A stretch of 64,000 bases of DNA from Polyangiaceae bacterium (GTDB taxonomy: Bacteria; Myxococcota_A; Polyangia; Polyangiales; Polyangiaceae), in contig JABFXY010000008.1 of assembly GCA_013361525.1 (NCBI GenBank), positions 1-64,000 on the forward strand, written 5' to 3'. Of this stretch, positions 26,770 to 35,212 are shown one piece after another. Below the pieces are notes generated by a model that was not told the DNA's origin, searched no databases, and was given only the letters and a program-made list of their open reading frames with translations. The number at the start of each line of letters is the position of its first letter. The first letter of the stretch is position 1. Made by a program: the position numbers and the translations under genes.

Positions 26770-27627
26770 TCACCACCAGATGCATTTGCGGAGGTCTTCC
26801 CAGACCTCGCGCGCCGACTGGTACCGATACCCCTCGCGCCGTCGCAAGAGCTTCGAGATGACGGGGCTGAAGGGTGTACCGAGCGCCTCCGCGAGCGCGC
26901 GCGGCGTCCCGGCCTGGATGAACCCCGTCACGTCCGCGCCTTGATCGACGCCCTCCGTGGCGCTTCGCCCGGTGTGCATGTGAAACATCAACAGGCCCAG
27001 CTGGTAGAGGTCGCTCTGGCGTGTCGTGTATCCGGCCATGACGAGCTCGGGCGTCAGGATCTTCGGGTTCGCGACGCGCGGCCGGAACCAGTGTTGCCCC
27101 TCGAGCTGATGCGCCACGCCGAAGTCGGTGAGCTTCACGATCGGCCACCGATCCACCTGCGACAGGAGCACGTTGCCCGAGTGGAGGTCCGAGTGGACGA
27201 GCCCTGCATCGTGCAGGTACTGCAACGCGAGAAGGAGCTGCCGCGTTATCTCGACCATCAGCGGCGGCGACAGCGGGCCGAGCTCGAGCAAGCCGCGGAG
27301 CGACGTGTCGCACTTTTCGAGCGCGAGATAGAAGAGGAAGTTCAGCTCGAACGCGTCGTGGATGTAGACGATGTTCGGATGGCGGTAGCTCTCCAGCCGC
27401 TTCATCTCGGTCGCCCACTCTTCTTTGACGACCTGGTACGGCTTGTTCGCTGGCCGCAGCATCTTCAGCGCGTACGGCTGATCGAACGGCCCGACGCACT
27501 CGTAGACCGACCCGTATTGGCCGTCGCCGATGAGCTGCCCGACGACGTAGGTCCCACGCGCCGACGTCAGCGTGCTGCCCTGCGTGGGGAACGGGATCAG
27601 ACCATTGGGACCAGTCGGCTGCGTCAC
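26770..27627 (-). CDS. Ser/Thr protein kinase, non-RD type, no membrane segment
   Basis: The 285-residue protein is almost only a kinase domain: glycine loop IGDGQYGSVYE (33-43), Lys55 in YALKMLRP, catalytic loop HSDLHSGN (145-152), TDFGVAH (167-173) and ILTPELVMAGY. The Arg of HRD is Ser and the Lys two residues after the Asp is His, so it is a non-RD kinase with an unusual loop, though the catalytic Asp and Asn are present. There is no sensor domain or transmembrane helix; it should be cytoplasmic. The GTG start at 27627 gives a normal N-terminus. It is followed after 11 bp by the PhnW-like aminotransferase. Confidence 0.88.
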   Translation of the reverse strand: MTQPTGPNGLIPFPTQGSTLTSARGTYVVGQLIGDGQYGSVYECVGPFDQPYALKMLRPANKPYQVVKEEWATEMKRLESYRHPNIVYIHDAFELNFLFYLALEKCDTSLRGLLELGPLSPPLMVEITRQLLLALQYLHDAGLVHSDLHSGNVLLSQVDRWPIVKLTDFGVAHQLEGQHWFRPRVANPKILTPELVMAGYTTRQSDLYQLGLLMFHMHTGRSATEGVDQGADVTGFIQAGTPRALAEALGTPFSPVISKLLRRREGYRYQSAREVWEDLRKCIWW

Positions 27628-27687
27628 GGCGGATTCGCGGGGCTCGGGCGAGGAACCGTCCGCCTAGACTAGTACAGGCCGTGGGAA

Positions 27688-27779
27688 GTTCGCGCTCGGT
27701 TGCGCCGGAGGCGCACCAAAAACCGCTGCGCCGGGGGCTCAGCGGAAACCGATCCGCCATTGGACCGGTGAGCGCGAAC
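27688..27779. repeat. Structured intergenic element: 10-bp inverted repeat enclosing smaller hairpins
   Basis: GTTCGCGCTC at 27688-27697 pairs exactly with GAGCGCGAAC at 27770-27779. Inside lie TGCGCC-GGA-GGCGCA (27701-27715), the terminator hairpin at 27723-27745, and an imperfect third pair ACCGATCC/GGACCGGT (27748-27769). A tRNA was considered but no T-loop or acceptor features fit. The motif GCTCGGTT-CGCCGGAGGCG is shared with the 93-bp repeat at 38105. Confidence 0.45.
27718..27745 (-). terminator. Rho-independent terminator of the TerB-like/lipoprotein operon
   Basis: Read on the minus strand 40 bp after the stop at 27785, CCGCTGAGC and GCGCAGCGG form a 9-bp stem with one mismatch and loop CCCCG, followed directly by TTTTT. 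This is a standard intrinsic terminator. Confidence 0.7.
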
Positions 27780-27784
27780 CCAGC

Positions 27785-28201
27785 TCATAAGCCGATCGCT
27801 CGCACCATATCGGCGGCCTCGGAGGGATCGATCTCGAGAGCCTCCGCCGTCTCCAAAATCAGCTCTCGCTCGCTCGTTCGAAGGATCCCGTCCTCCTTCA
27901 TCACCTGCAGGGCGAGATCGAGCGCGACCTTGCGCGAGCCCTTGTCGCCGAGCGCGACCTTCACCGCGTCCAGGCGCGCCGCACGCCCGTCCGAGGCGAT
28001 GCGCTTCTCGAGCGCGCCGAGTAGCTCGGTCAGCCGCGAGCCCTCGATGCGCCGGCTCGTCAGCGTCGTGATGTTGCGCTCGAGCCGAGCGCGCTCCTCC
28101 GGTGCGAACTCACCGTCGGCGCTCGCGGCGAGGACCATCATCTCGACGAGCGCCTCGATCTTCGGCTCGTCGAAGCTGTCGATGACTAGCGGTTCATCCA
28201 T
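27785..28201 (-). CDS. TerB-like (DjlA N-domain-like) small protein
   Basis: The 138-residue all-helical protein contains IEALVEMMVLAASADGEFAPEERARLERNI and later LQVMKEDGILRTSERELILETAEALEI. The pairs of acidic residues in ADGEFxxEE and DGILRTSERE match the TerB fold, where they bind metal. TerB-like proteins occur in tellurite and stress systems and as DnaJ partners; no ter genes are nearby, so the role is open. It has no signal peptide. It begins 12 bp after the stop of the small lipoprotein gene, with which it should be transcribed. Confidence 0.78.
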   Translation of the reverse strand: MDEPLVIDSFDEPKIEALVEMMVLAASADGEFAPEERARLERNITTLTSRRIEGSRLTELLGALEKRIASDGRAARLDAVKVALGDKGSRKVALDLALQVMKEDGILRTSERELILETAEALEIDPSEAADMVRAIGL

Positions 28202-28213
28202 GGCTCGACCTCG

Positions 28214-28609
28214 TCAGGGCGCGGGCGTACCCGGCTCCTTCATCGCGCAGAGCCCCTGCTTGCAATAGACGGGCGGGCTGTCCTTGCACTCCGCCGTCGT
28301 GTCTTTGCACTTTCCGTCGTCGAACTTCTTTTGCAGCTCGGCGATCTCGCCGTTGTAGCGCTTGTTCACCGCGCGCCTGCACTCCGGCCACTTCGTCTCG
28401 AAGCAGTCGGCGTCGGTCGCACAGCCGTGCCCGGCGTGCCCCTGCCCGCCGGCGATCAGCTTGAAGGCTTGGCTGCGAAGATCGCTGCACTCCTTCTCGG
28501 GCATGCCCTCCGCCTCTTTGCTGCCGCAACCGGAGACGGAAACGAGAAACGCGAAAACGCCCGCCCCGGCGAGGGCGAGCGCATGACGAGCGTGGCGACC
28601 GAAGATCAT
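28214..28609 (-). CDS. Small Cys-rich lipoprotein
   Basis: The product has 131 residues. The N-terminus has a positive start, a hydrophobic stretch and the lipobox SVSGCG (Cys near residue 28). The mature part contains eight further Cys (KECSDL, GHGCATDADCFET, PECRRAV, GKCKDTTAECKD, VYCKQGLCAM), spaced as in disulfide-stabilised extracellular proteins of myxobacteria; the CATDADC and CKQGLCA pieces resemble short Cys-rich repeats of such proteins. Function unknown. It heads a two-gene unit with the TerB-like gene and is separated from trpA by a terminator. Confidence 0.75.
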   Translation of the reverse strand: MIFGRHARHALALAGAGVFAFLVSVSGCGSKEAEGMPEKECSDLRSQAFKLIAGGQGHAGHGCATDADCFETKWPECRRAVNKRYNGEIAELQKKFDDGKCKDTTAECKDSPPVYCKQGLCAMKEPGTPAP

Positions 28610-28663
28610 CGGCGCGGAAGGCTAGCGAAGGCGCTGCGTCAAAGGAAGAACCCAGAAAAGAGA

Positions 28664-28711
28664 AGAGGGGTCGCCAAGGGCGCCAAGGGCAGAAGGAGGG
28701 GCGACCCCTCT
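28664..28711 (-). terminator. Rho-independent terminator of the trp operon
   Basis: On the minus strand, just 5 bp after the trpA stop codon, AGAGGGGTCGCC (28711-28700) pairs perfectly with GGCGACCCCTCT (28675-28664), a 12-bp stem. It is followed by TCTCTTTTCT, a pyrimidine-rich tail. This closes the seven-gene transcript. Confidence 0.8.
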
Positions 28712-28716
28712 GCCTC

Positions 28717-29514
28717 TCAGGTTTCGGCTTTCATCGACGCGACGTAGCGCCCGAGCTCCGCGAGACGCGTTTCTTCGTCGGCTTCGCGGTCGAGGATCGC
28801 GACGCATTTCGACCCGACGATGACGCCGCGCGCGCCGGCGGTAAGGGCGGCGCGGACGTGGCTCGGCTCGGAGATGCCGAAGCCCATGAGCGGCGGTGGT
28901 GCGCCGAGCTTCGCGAGGGCGTCGAATGTGCGCGCGTGATCGAGGTGGAGCTCCGAGCGCACGCCTGTCACGCCTCGTCGCGCGAGGACGTAGGTGAATG
29001 CTTCGCCGAGCGTCGCGATCGCTTCGAGCGCTGCAGCCGGAGCGTCGGCGGGCGCGAGCAGGACGGGTGCGACCCCGGCGCTTTTTGCCGCCTCGGCAAA
29101 AGGGCGCGCCTCCCGGTGCGGGACGTCGGCGACGAGCACCGCGTCGATCCCCGCGCGACCGGCCGCGGCGTAAAACGCGTCGACGCCAGGTCGAACAACG
29201 AGGTTCGCATACGTGAGGAGCCCGAGCGGAACGTCGGGGTGCGACGAGCGGAATCGTGCGACGACCTCGAAGCAACGCGAGGGCGTCGCCCCTTTTGCGA
29301 GCGCTCGCGTCGTCGCGCGCTGGATCGTCGGCCCGTCGGCGATCGGATCCGAAAACGGAAGCCCGACCTCGATCGCGTCCGCGCCGCTCCGTGCGAGCAG
29401 ATCCAGCGCGCGACCGCTCGCCTCGAGATCCGGATGACCGAGGACCACGAACGGGACGAACGCACCGCGGCGTTCGCCTTCGAGGCGCGAAAACATGCTG
29501 TCGAAGCGGTTCAT
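28717..29514 (-). CDS. trpA: Tryptophan synthase alpha subunit
   Basis: The 265-residue barrel cleaves indole-3-glycerol phosphate to indole and glyceraldehyde 3-phosphate and passes indole to TrpB. The catalytic Glu and Asp lie in [17 protein letters not shown] (about residues 46-62). [10 protein letters not shown] and [17 protein letters not shown] are the phosphate-binding loops, followed by [10 protein letters not shown]. Length is normal. Its ATG overlaps the trpB stop by 4 bp (ATGA), giving coupled, equimolar synthesis of the two subunits. It is the last gene of the operon and is followed by a 12-bp terminator hairpin. Confidence 0.97.
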   Translation of the reverse strand: MNRFDSMFSRLEGERRGAFVPFVVLGHPDLEASGRALDLLARSGADAIEVGLPFSDPIADGPTIQRATTRALAKGATPSRCFEVVARFRSSHPDVPLGLLTYANLVVRPGVDAFYAAAGRAGIDAVLVADVPHREARPFAEAAKSAGVAPVLLAPADAPAAALEAIATLGEAFTYVLARRGVTGVRSELHLDHARTFDALAKLGAPPPLMGFGISEPSHVRAALTAGARGVIVGSKCVAILDREADEETRLAELGRYVASMKAET

Positions 29515-30692
29515 CGTGATCCCTCCGTCGATGCGTCGGCGGCCATCACTGTCGCGAGGTCTTTGTCTCCGCGCCCCGAGAGGCCGACGAGGAGGCGCGC
29601 GCCCTGGCGTTCGGCGGCGATCGCGAGCGCCGCTGCCACGGCGTGAGATGACTCGAGCGCGGGGAGGATCCCCTCGAAGCGCGCGAGCTTACGGAACGCA
29701 TCGAGCGCCGCTTGGTCGTCGACCGCGACATACCGAGCGCGGCCCGTCGCGGCGAGGTGCGCGTGCTCGGGTCCGACCGCGGGATAGTCGAGCCCCGCAG
29801 AGATCGAATGCGTCGCAGCGACCTGACCTTCCTCGTCCTGAAGGAGCAGGGTCCGGGTGCCGTGCAGCACGCCAAGCGTGCCACGTGTGATCGACGCCGC
29901 GTGATCGCCGACCTTCGACCCGCGCCCTCCGGCTTCCGCGCCGACGAGCTCCACGCCCGGCTCCTCGATGAAGTCCGCGAAGAGCCCGATGGCGTTGCTG
30001 CCACCGCCGACACACGCGACCACGACGTCGGGTAGAGCACCTTCGGCCTCGAGGAATTGTGCCTTCGCCTCACGCCCGATCACACGCTGGAACGCTCGAA
30101 CGAGGCTCGGATATGGATGGGGGCCGGCTGCCGTGCCGAGCACGTAATGCGTGTCGGGATACGACTCCGCCCAATCGCGCAGCGCTTCGTTGACCGCGTC
30201 TCGCAGCCTCGCCGTTCCGCTGTCGACCGCGACGACCTCCGCGCCGAAGAGGCGCATTCGATCGACGTTGGGGCGTTGTCGGGCAACGTCGACGGCACCC
30301 ATGTAGATGCGCACCGACAGGCCGAACATCGCGCCGACCATCGCCGTCGCGACGCCGTGTTGCCCGGCGCCGGTCTCGGCGATGAGACGCGTCTTACCCA
30401 TCTTCATCGCGAGGAGCGCTTGCGCGACGACTTGGTTCGTCTTGTGGGCGCCGCCGTGGAGCAGGTCCTCGCGCTTGAGGTAGATGCGCGCGCCGCCGAC
30501 ATCGAGGCGCCGAAGCTTCGTGAGCGGCGTCGGCCGCCCTGCCCACGTCGCGAGAAGCCCCTCGAGCTCACGGGTGAACGTCTCCGATCGCGAAGCCTCT
30601 CGAAATGCCGCATCGAGCGCGTCGAGCGCAGGTTGAAGCAGCTCGGGAACGAACGCGCCGCCGAACTCGCCAAAACGACCGTCGAAGCTCAC
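29511..30692 (-). CDS. trpB: Tryptophan synthase beta subunit
   Basis: The PLP enzyme joins indole and serine to tryptophan. From the GTG at 30692 it has 393 residues and begins [24 protein letters not shown] four bases upstream decides this start over the ATG at 30764. PLP Lys is in [12 protein letters not shown], the catalytic Glu in [12 protein letters not shown], the phosphate loop is [10 protein letters not shown], and the C-terminal HAVAAAL and GLSGRGDKD are conserved. It overlaps trpCF upstream (GTGA) and trpA downstream (ATGA), 4 bp each. Confidence 0.97.
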   Translation of the reverse strand: MSFDGRFGEFGGAFVPELLQPALDALDAAFREASRSETFTRELEGLLATWAGRPTPLTKLRRLDVGGARIYLKREDLLHGGAHKTNQVVAQALLAMKMGKTRLIAETGAGQHGVATAMVGAMFGLSVRIYMGAVDVARQRPNVDRMRLFGAEVVAVDSGTARLRDAVNEALRDWAESYPDTHYVLGTAAGPHPYPSLVRAFQRVIGREAKAQFLEAEGALPDVVVACVGGGSNAIGLFADFIEEPGVELVGAEAGGRGSKVGDHAASITRGTLGVLHGTRTLLLQDEEGQVAATHSISAGLDYPAVGPEHAHLAATGRARYVAVDDQAALDAFRKLARFEGILPALESSHAVAAALAIAAERQGARLLVGLSGRGDKDLATVMAADASTEGSR

Positions 30693-32092
30693 GGTGCCTC
30701 CTTGAGATGGCGACGGCCGAACGGCCGGAGCGCCCCGAAAAACGAAGCCATCGCACGCGGGCACTTCACGCCGCGCGCGCTCTCGAGCGCGGACGAGACA
30801 TCGAGCGCGTAGGGCTCCAGGCGAAGCGCATCGAGCGCGCTTTCACGCCGGAGCCCACCGGCGACGATGTCGCGATCGATGTTTCGCCCTGCGAGCGCGT
30901 CGAGCGAGAGCGGTGCTCCGCTGCCTCCCGGGATCGCATCGAACACGCGGCGATCCGGGGCAGCATTCGTCGTGACCGCTGTGGTCTCGACGTGGGCCGG
31001 GTGGACGGCACGCCACACCTCACACGAAGCGCCGAGCGTCTCGCGAAGACGGGCGACGTCGCTCGAAGGCTCGTTTCCGTGGAGCTGCACCGCGACGAGC
31101 CCGAGGTCCCGCGCGATGCGTGCGACTCGTTCGACCTCGTCGTCCACGAAGACGCCGACGCCCGGAAGTGTCGAGGCTTCGAGGACTTCTCGCGCCGCCG
31201 CGATGCCCACGGCGCGAACGCTCCCAGGCGCGAAGACGAGCCCCGCGAAACGGGCCCCGCAGACGTGTGCCGCGATGCCGTCGTCCGCGGTGCGAAGACC
31301 ACAAGCTTTTACGCGTCCGACGACGAGCGCTCTTGCGGCGTCGAATGGATCCGGGGCTCGTACGAGCGCGCTCCCGGCGAGGAACGCGTCGACGTGCGGC
31401 GCGAGGCGATCCACGTCCCGGCGCGAGGCGATTCCGCTCTCGCTCACGAGGACGCGGTCCGACGGCACGAGACGTGACAGACGCTCCACCGTCGACAGGT
31501 CGATCTTCAGCGATCCGAGGTCTCGATTGTTGATGCCGATGACCGGGGCGCGTTGCGGAGAGAACGCGAGCGCTCGACGCAGCTCCGCTTCGTTCGAGGT
31601 CTCGACGACGACACCCATGCCGGCCCGCTCGACGACGCCGAGGCATCGATCGATCTCGGCATCGTCGAGCACGGAGGTCATCAACAGGACCGCGTCGGCG
31701 CCCGCGTTCCGCGCCTCGATGATCTGCGCGGGGTGGACGACGATGTCCTTCGCGAGGACGGGTCGCGGTGTTCCGAGACGGTCGAGCGCCGCTCGCACCT
31801 CCGACAGAAGCTCCAAGCTCCCGCCGAAATGTGTGCGGTCGACGAGCACGCTGACGGCGTCCGCGACCGGCCCGTAGGCCCGCGCGAACATCGCCGGCTC
31901 GATGTGATCGCGGAGCCGGCCTGCGGAAGGCGACGCAGGCTTCACCTCGAGAATGAAATGCGTTCGGTCGTCGCGGCGACGCAGCGCCGAAGCGATGTCG
32001 CGTACCGGCGGCGCGTCGACGTCGACCGCCGGTACGGCGACGCCCGCGTACTTCGCGCGTTTCCCCGCAGCGATTCGTTCGAGCACGTTCAT
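30689..32092 (-). CDS. trpCF: Fused indole-3-glycerol phosphate synthase / phosphoribosylanthranilate isomerase
   Basis: The 467-residue protein joins two barrel enzymes. Residues 1 to about 255 are TrpC, with [40 protein letters not shown] and [13 protein letters not shown]. From about 258 TrpF begins with [13 protein letters not shown] (catalytic Cys), continues with [14 protein letters not shown] and VQLHGNE, and ends with [14 protein letters not shown] and [16 protein letters not shown]. It performs the isomerisation of phosphoribosylanthranilate and then ring closure to indole glycerol phosphate. The C-before-F fusion is the same order as in enteric bacteria. Junctions with trpD and trpB overlap by 4 bp. 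Confidence 0.96.
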   Translation of the reverse strand: MNVLERIAAGKRAKYAGVAVPAVDVDAPPVRDIASALRRRDDRTHFILEVKPASPSAGRLRDHIEPAMFARAYGPVADAVSVLVDRTHFGGSLELLSEVRAALDRLGTPRPVLAKDIVVHPAQIIEARNAGADAVLLMTSVLDDAEIDRCLGVVERAGMGVVVETSNEAELRRALAFSPQRAPVIGINNRDLGSLKIDLSTVERLSRLVPSDRVLVSESGIASRRDVDRLAPHVDAFLAGSALVRAPDPFDAARALVVGRVKACGLRTADDGIAAHVCGARFAGLVFAPGSVRAVGIAAAREVLEASTLPGVGVFVDDEVERVARIARDLGLVAVQLHGNEPSSDVARLRETLGASCEVWRAVHPAHVETTAVTTNAAPDRRVFDAIPGGSGAPLSLDALAGRNIDRDIVAGGLRRESALDALRLEPYALDVSSALESARGVKCPRAMASFFGALRPFGRRHLKEAP

Positions 32093-33105
32093 GCTGCACC
32101 TCCCGTGCGCGCGCGGTGCTCGTCGAGCATCGCGCGCGCCCTACCGCTCCGAATCACGCCCAGCGCGTCCGCCACCCCGTCGCCGAGCGACGAGCTCTTG
32201 CCCGCGATCCACAACAAACCGCCCGCGTTCGCCGCGATCACCGCGGCGTCCGCGTCGCGCCCGCAACCGTCGAAACAAGCTTCGATCCTCGCCGCCGACT
32301 CGGCCGCGGACTCGACGCGAAGCGCGTCGACTTCGTGGAACCCGAGCCCGAGCTCACCGGGATCGATCGTCCGGTCCTCGATCGAACCGTCACGAAGCAG
32401 CGCGCACGAGGTCGGACCACGCAGCGAGATTTCGTCGGTCCCCGATCCGTGCACGACGAGCGCGACGCGCGTCCCGAGGCGCTGCAAGGCTTCCGCGACC
32501 GGGCGCACGAAGCGCGGCTCGGGGACACCGACGAGTCGAATCGAGGGACGAGCGGGGTTGAGCATCGGACCGAGCAGGTTGAATGTGGTTCGTACGCCGA
32601 GCTGCCGCCGAACCGCCGCGACCGATCGAAGCGCCACGTGCACGTCGGCCGCGGAGATGAACGCGAGGCCGGTGTCGGCGACGTCGCGTGAGGCCTGCTC
32701 ACAGGACCGCGCGGGTTGCACCCCCAACGCGAGAAGCGCGTCGGTGGATCCCGACGCGGATGTCACCGCGCGACCACCGTGTTTCACGACCCGCACGCCG
32801 GCCGCCGCGACGACGAACGCAACGGCCGTCGAGACGTTGAGCGTCCGGAAGCCGTCGCCTCCCGTCCCGCAAACATCCGCGACCTCACCTTCGAAGGGCG
32901 GGAATGTCGGCGCCGCTCGAAGCAATGCGCTCGCGGCGCCGGCGAGCTCGTCGGCCGACTCGCCCTTGCATCGCAATGCGACGAGGAGCGCCGCGAGCTC
33001 GACCTCCGCGACGTCGCCCTTTGCGATCCGCGTGAACAGCTCGGCGGACTCCGTCGCGTCGAGGGAACGCCCGCGGCAGAGCGATTCCAAAGCCGCGCCG
33101 CTCAC
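32089..33105 (-). CDS. trpD: Anthranilate phosphoribosyltransferase
   Basis: Transfers phosphoribose from PRPP to anthranilate. From the GTG at 33105, which overlaps the trpG stop (GTGA), the product has 338 residues. The frame is open upstream to 33714, but that part lies over trpG in another frame. PRPP-binding VCGTGGDGFRTLNVSTA, VVKHGGRAVTSASGS (the usual KHGNR reads KHGGR) and TTFNLLGPMLNPA are clear; the Asp-Glu pair binding metal is in GTDEISL. Nothing suggests fusion to trpG as in enteric bacteria. Its stop overlaps the trpCF start (ATGA). Confidence 0.95.
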   Translation of the reverse strand: MSGAALESLCRGRSLDATESAELFTRIAKGDVAEVELAALLVALRCKGESADELAGAASALLRAAPTFPPFEGEVADVCGTGGDGFRTLNVSTAVAFVVAAAGVRVVKHGGRAVTSASGSTDALLALGVQPARSCEQASRDVADTGLAFISAADVHVALRSVAAVRRQLGVRTTFNLLGPMLNPARPSIRLVGVPEPRFVRPVAEALQRLGTRVALVVHGSGTDEISLRGPTSCALLRDGSIEDRTIDPGELGLGFHEVDALRVESAAESAARIEACFDGCGRDADAAVIAANAGGLLWIAGKSSSLGDGVADALGVIRSGRARAMLDEHRARTGGAA

Positions 33106-33674
33106 GAAAGCACCTCGATCGCGCGGCGAAGGATTCGGTCCCCTTCCGGGGTGAGGATCGACTCGGGGTGAAATTGAAGCCCGATCTGCTTCGCCGCGGC
33201 GTGGCTGACGGCCATGACGATCGAGCCGACTCTCGCGTGCACCACGTATCCCGTCGGCACCACATGCGCTGCGAGGGAGTGATACCGACCGACGCGAAGT
33301 GGAGTCTGGAGGCCCGTAAACGGTCCCTGCCCGTCGTGCTCGATGACCGACGCGCGGCCATGCACGATCTCCCCGGCCGAGACGATCGGCGCGCCAGCTT
33401 CGGCCAAGATCGCCTGATGCCCGAGACAGATGCCGAGCGTCCCGATGCGCCCCTTCGCGCGGCGCACGACATCGAACAAACATCCCGCCGACTCGGGTCT
33501 CCCCGGCCCCGGCGAGAGCACGAGGACCCCCTGGTCGGCCTCTGCGCGGGCGATCACGACATCGGCCGGCGCGCTGTTTCTCAGCACGTGGACGCCGGCC
33601 CCGGCTCGTCGAATCGCTTCGGCGAGGTTGTGCGTGAACGAGTCCTGGTTGTCGAGGAGGACGACCCGCTTCAT
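33102..33674 (-). CDS. trpG: Anthranilate synthase glutamine amidotransferase subunit
   Basis: The 190-residue class I amidotransferase supplies ammonia from glutamine to TrpE. It starts MKRVVLLDNQDSFTHNLAEA; the oxyanion segment is LVLSPGPGRPESAG, the nucleophile Cys is in LGICLGHQAI, and His-Glu are in LQFHPESILTPEG. Length is typical for a free-standing subunit. Its ATG overlaps the trpE stop (ATGA) and its stop overlaps the trpD GTG. The gene could also serve PabB, but its position inside the trp operon argues for TrpE. Confidence 0.95.
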   Translation of the reverse strand: MKRVVLLDNQDSFTHNLAEAIRRAGAGVHVLRNSAPADVVIARAEADQGVLVLSPGPGRPESAGCLFDVVRRAKGRIGTLGICLGHQAILAEAGAPIVSAGEIVHGRASVIEHDGQGPFTGLQTPLRVGRYHSLAAHVVPTGYVVHARVGSIVMAVSHAAAKQIGLQFHPESILTPEGDRILRRAIEVLS

Positions 33675-35212
33675 GACGCACCTCCCGTCGCGGCGAGCAC
33701 CTCGAGGAGCGCACTCGCTTTGCGGCGCGTTTCGTCGGTTTCCCTTACCGGGTCGCTCGCCGCCACGACGCCTGCTCCCGCGAGAACCGACGCGACACCG
33801 TCACGTACGAGCGCCGACCGGATGACGATCGCCATGTCGAGCTCCCCGCCCGACGTCACGTAGCCGACCGCGCCTCCGTACACGCCTCGCCGTGTCTCGA
33901 GCTCGCCGAGGATCTCCACGGCCCGGCGCTTCGGCGCGCCGACCAGCGTGCCCGGCGGCGTACACGCGACGAAGGCGTGTAGCGCGTCGAGATCGCCTCG
34001 AAGCACCCCCGCGACGGTCGAGCACAGGTGCATCACCCGCGCGAACCGCTCGACGTGCATCAGCTCGGTGACCCTGCGCGTGCCGGGCTCTGCGACGCGC
34101 GCGACGTCGTTCCTCGCGAGGTCGACGAGCATCACGTGCTCCGCGAGCTCCTTTTCGTCGAGCCGGAGCTCGAGCTCCAAACGGTCGTCCTCGTCGGGTG
34201 TCGCGCCGCGACGCCGCGTCCCGGCGATTGGGCACACCTCGATCGCCGGAGGTGCCCCTGCCCGCTCGCTGCGAACGCGTACGCTCGCCTCGGGGGATGC
34301 GCCGAGCAGAACGCCGGACGCGAGCGGAACGAAGAACTGGTACGGCGTCGGCGCTGCTTTTCGAAGCGCAGCGTAAGCTGCGAGCGGGTCTGCGCAAGGT
34401 GCGCGGAACGTCCGCGACGGGACGATCTGAAACACGTCACCCGCCACGATGTGCGCCTTGAGCCGATCCACCAGCGATGCGAACGCCGCGTCGTCGAGAT
34501 CCGCCTCGGCATCGACCGGACGCATCGCTCCGCCCAACCGCACGGCACCCCTTGCGACATCGACGGGATCGGAAGCGAGCCGTTCGATCGACGCGACCGC
34601 GCGCTCGAGCCGTGCTTCTGCGGCGCGCGCCCCGCGCGCCGCAGAAGCCGCGTCGTCGCTGCCGAACGCCACGGCGAGCACCGTCGTCGTCGCTGGGCCG
34701 ACCACGATGGAACAAGCCGGGATCGTCATCTCGAAGTCGCCCCCGTGCTCGACCACCCCCGCGGCGAACAGCGCGAAGCGATCCGGATACCCCGAGGTGC
34801 GGATCCCGAAGGTCGCGGCTCGGATGACGTCGAGCGGGTGCGGCGCTCGAAGCTCCTCCTCCGGATCATCGTCAGGCGGCGGAGGCGGAAATTGAAGGTC
34901 CAACGTCGCAACGGGCGCCGCGGCCCGCTCCACGACGTAGGTCGCGAATCGCTCCGCCAGGTGCTCGACGAGCCCCGACCCGTCCGCGTCGCACGCCACG
35001 ACCTTCACGCGCCGCCCTTGCGATCGGATCTTTGCGGCGGCCTTGGTCACGACGAGGTGCAGCGGCGCACCACCGACCGACTCGCCTGTCTCGAAGAGCA
35101 ACGCCTCATCCGGGTGCTCGCGCGCGATCGAGCGAAACAGCTCGAATGCGTCCGGGCACGGGCCGACGCGGCGTCCGACGACGAGCGCGGTTCCTCGTTC
35201 GATGCGGCTCAC
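33671..35212 (-). CDS. trpE: Anthranilate synthase component I
   Basis: Converts chorismate to anthranilate with ammonia from TrpG. The 513-residue protein starts at a GTG overlapping the aroF stop. The chorismate-binding domain shows FQIVPSRTF, LGASPEASVRV, CPIAGTRRRG, DEKELAEHVMLVDLARND, STVAGVLRG, PPGTLVGAPKRRA and YGGAVGYVTSGGELDMAIVIR. The N-terminal half has ALLFETGES, the position where TrpE proteins carry the tryptophan feedback site, so allosteric inhibition is expected but not proven by sequence. It is second in the operon, behind DAHP synthase. Confidence 0.95.
   Translation of the reverse strand: MSRIERGTALVVGRRVGPCPDAFELFRSIAREHPDEALLFETGESVGGAPLHLVVTKAAAKIRSQGRRVKVVACDADGSGLVEHLAERFATYVVERAAAPVATLDLQFPPPPPDDDPEEELRAPHPLDVIRAATFGIRTSGYPDRFALFAAGVVEHGGDFEMTIPACSIVVGPATTTVLAVAFGSDDAASAARGARAAEARLERAVASIERLASDPVDVARGAVRLGGAMRPVDAEADLDDAAFASLVDRLKAHIVAGDVFQIVPSRTFRAPCADPLAAYAALRKAAPTPYQFFVPLASGVLLGASPEASVRVRSERAGAPPAIEVCPIAGTRRRGATPDEDDRLELELRLDEKELAEHVMLVDLARNDVARVAEPGTRRVTELMHVERFARVMHLCSTVAGVLRGDLDALHAFVACTPPGTLVGAPKRRAVEILGELETRRGVYGGAVGYVTSGGELDMAIVIRSALVRDGVASVLAGAGVVAASDPVRETDETRRKASALLEVLAATGGAS

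Noticed and set aside
27688..27779. tRNA-like cloverleaf
   Set aside because: The outer stem and inner hairpins give a cloverleaf outline, but T-loop, D-loop and anticodon arm sequences do not fit on either strand; one hairpin is a terminator.
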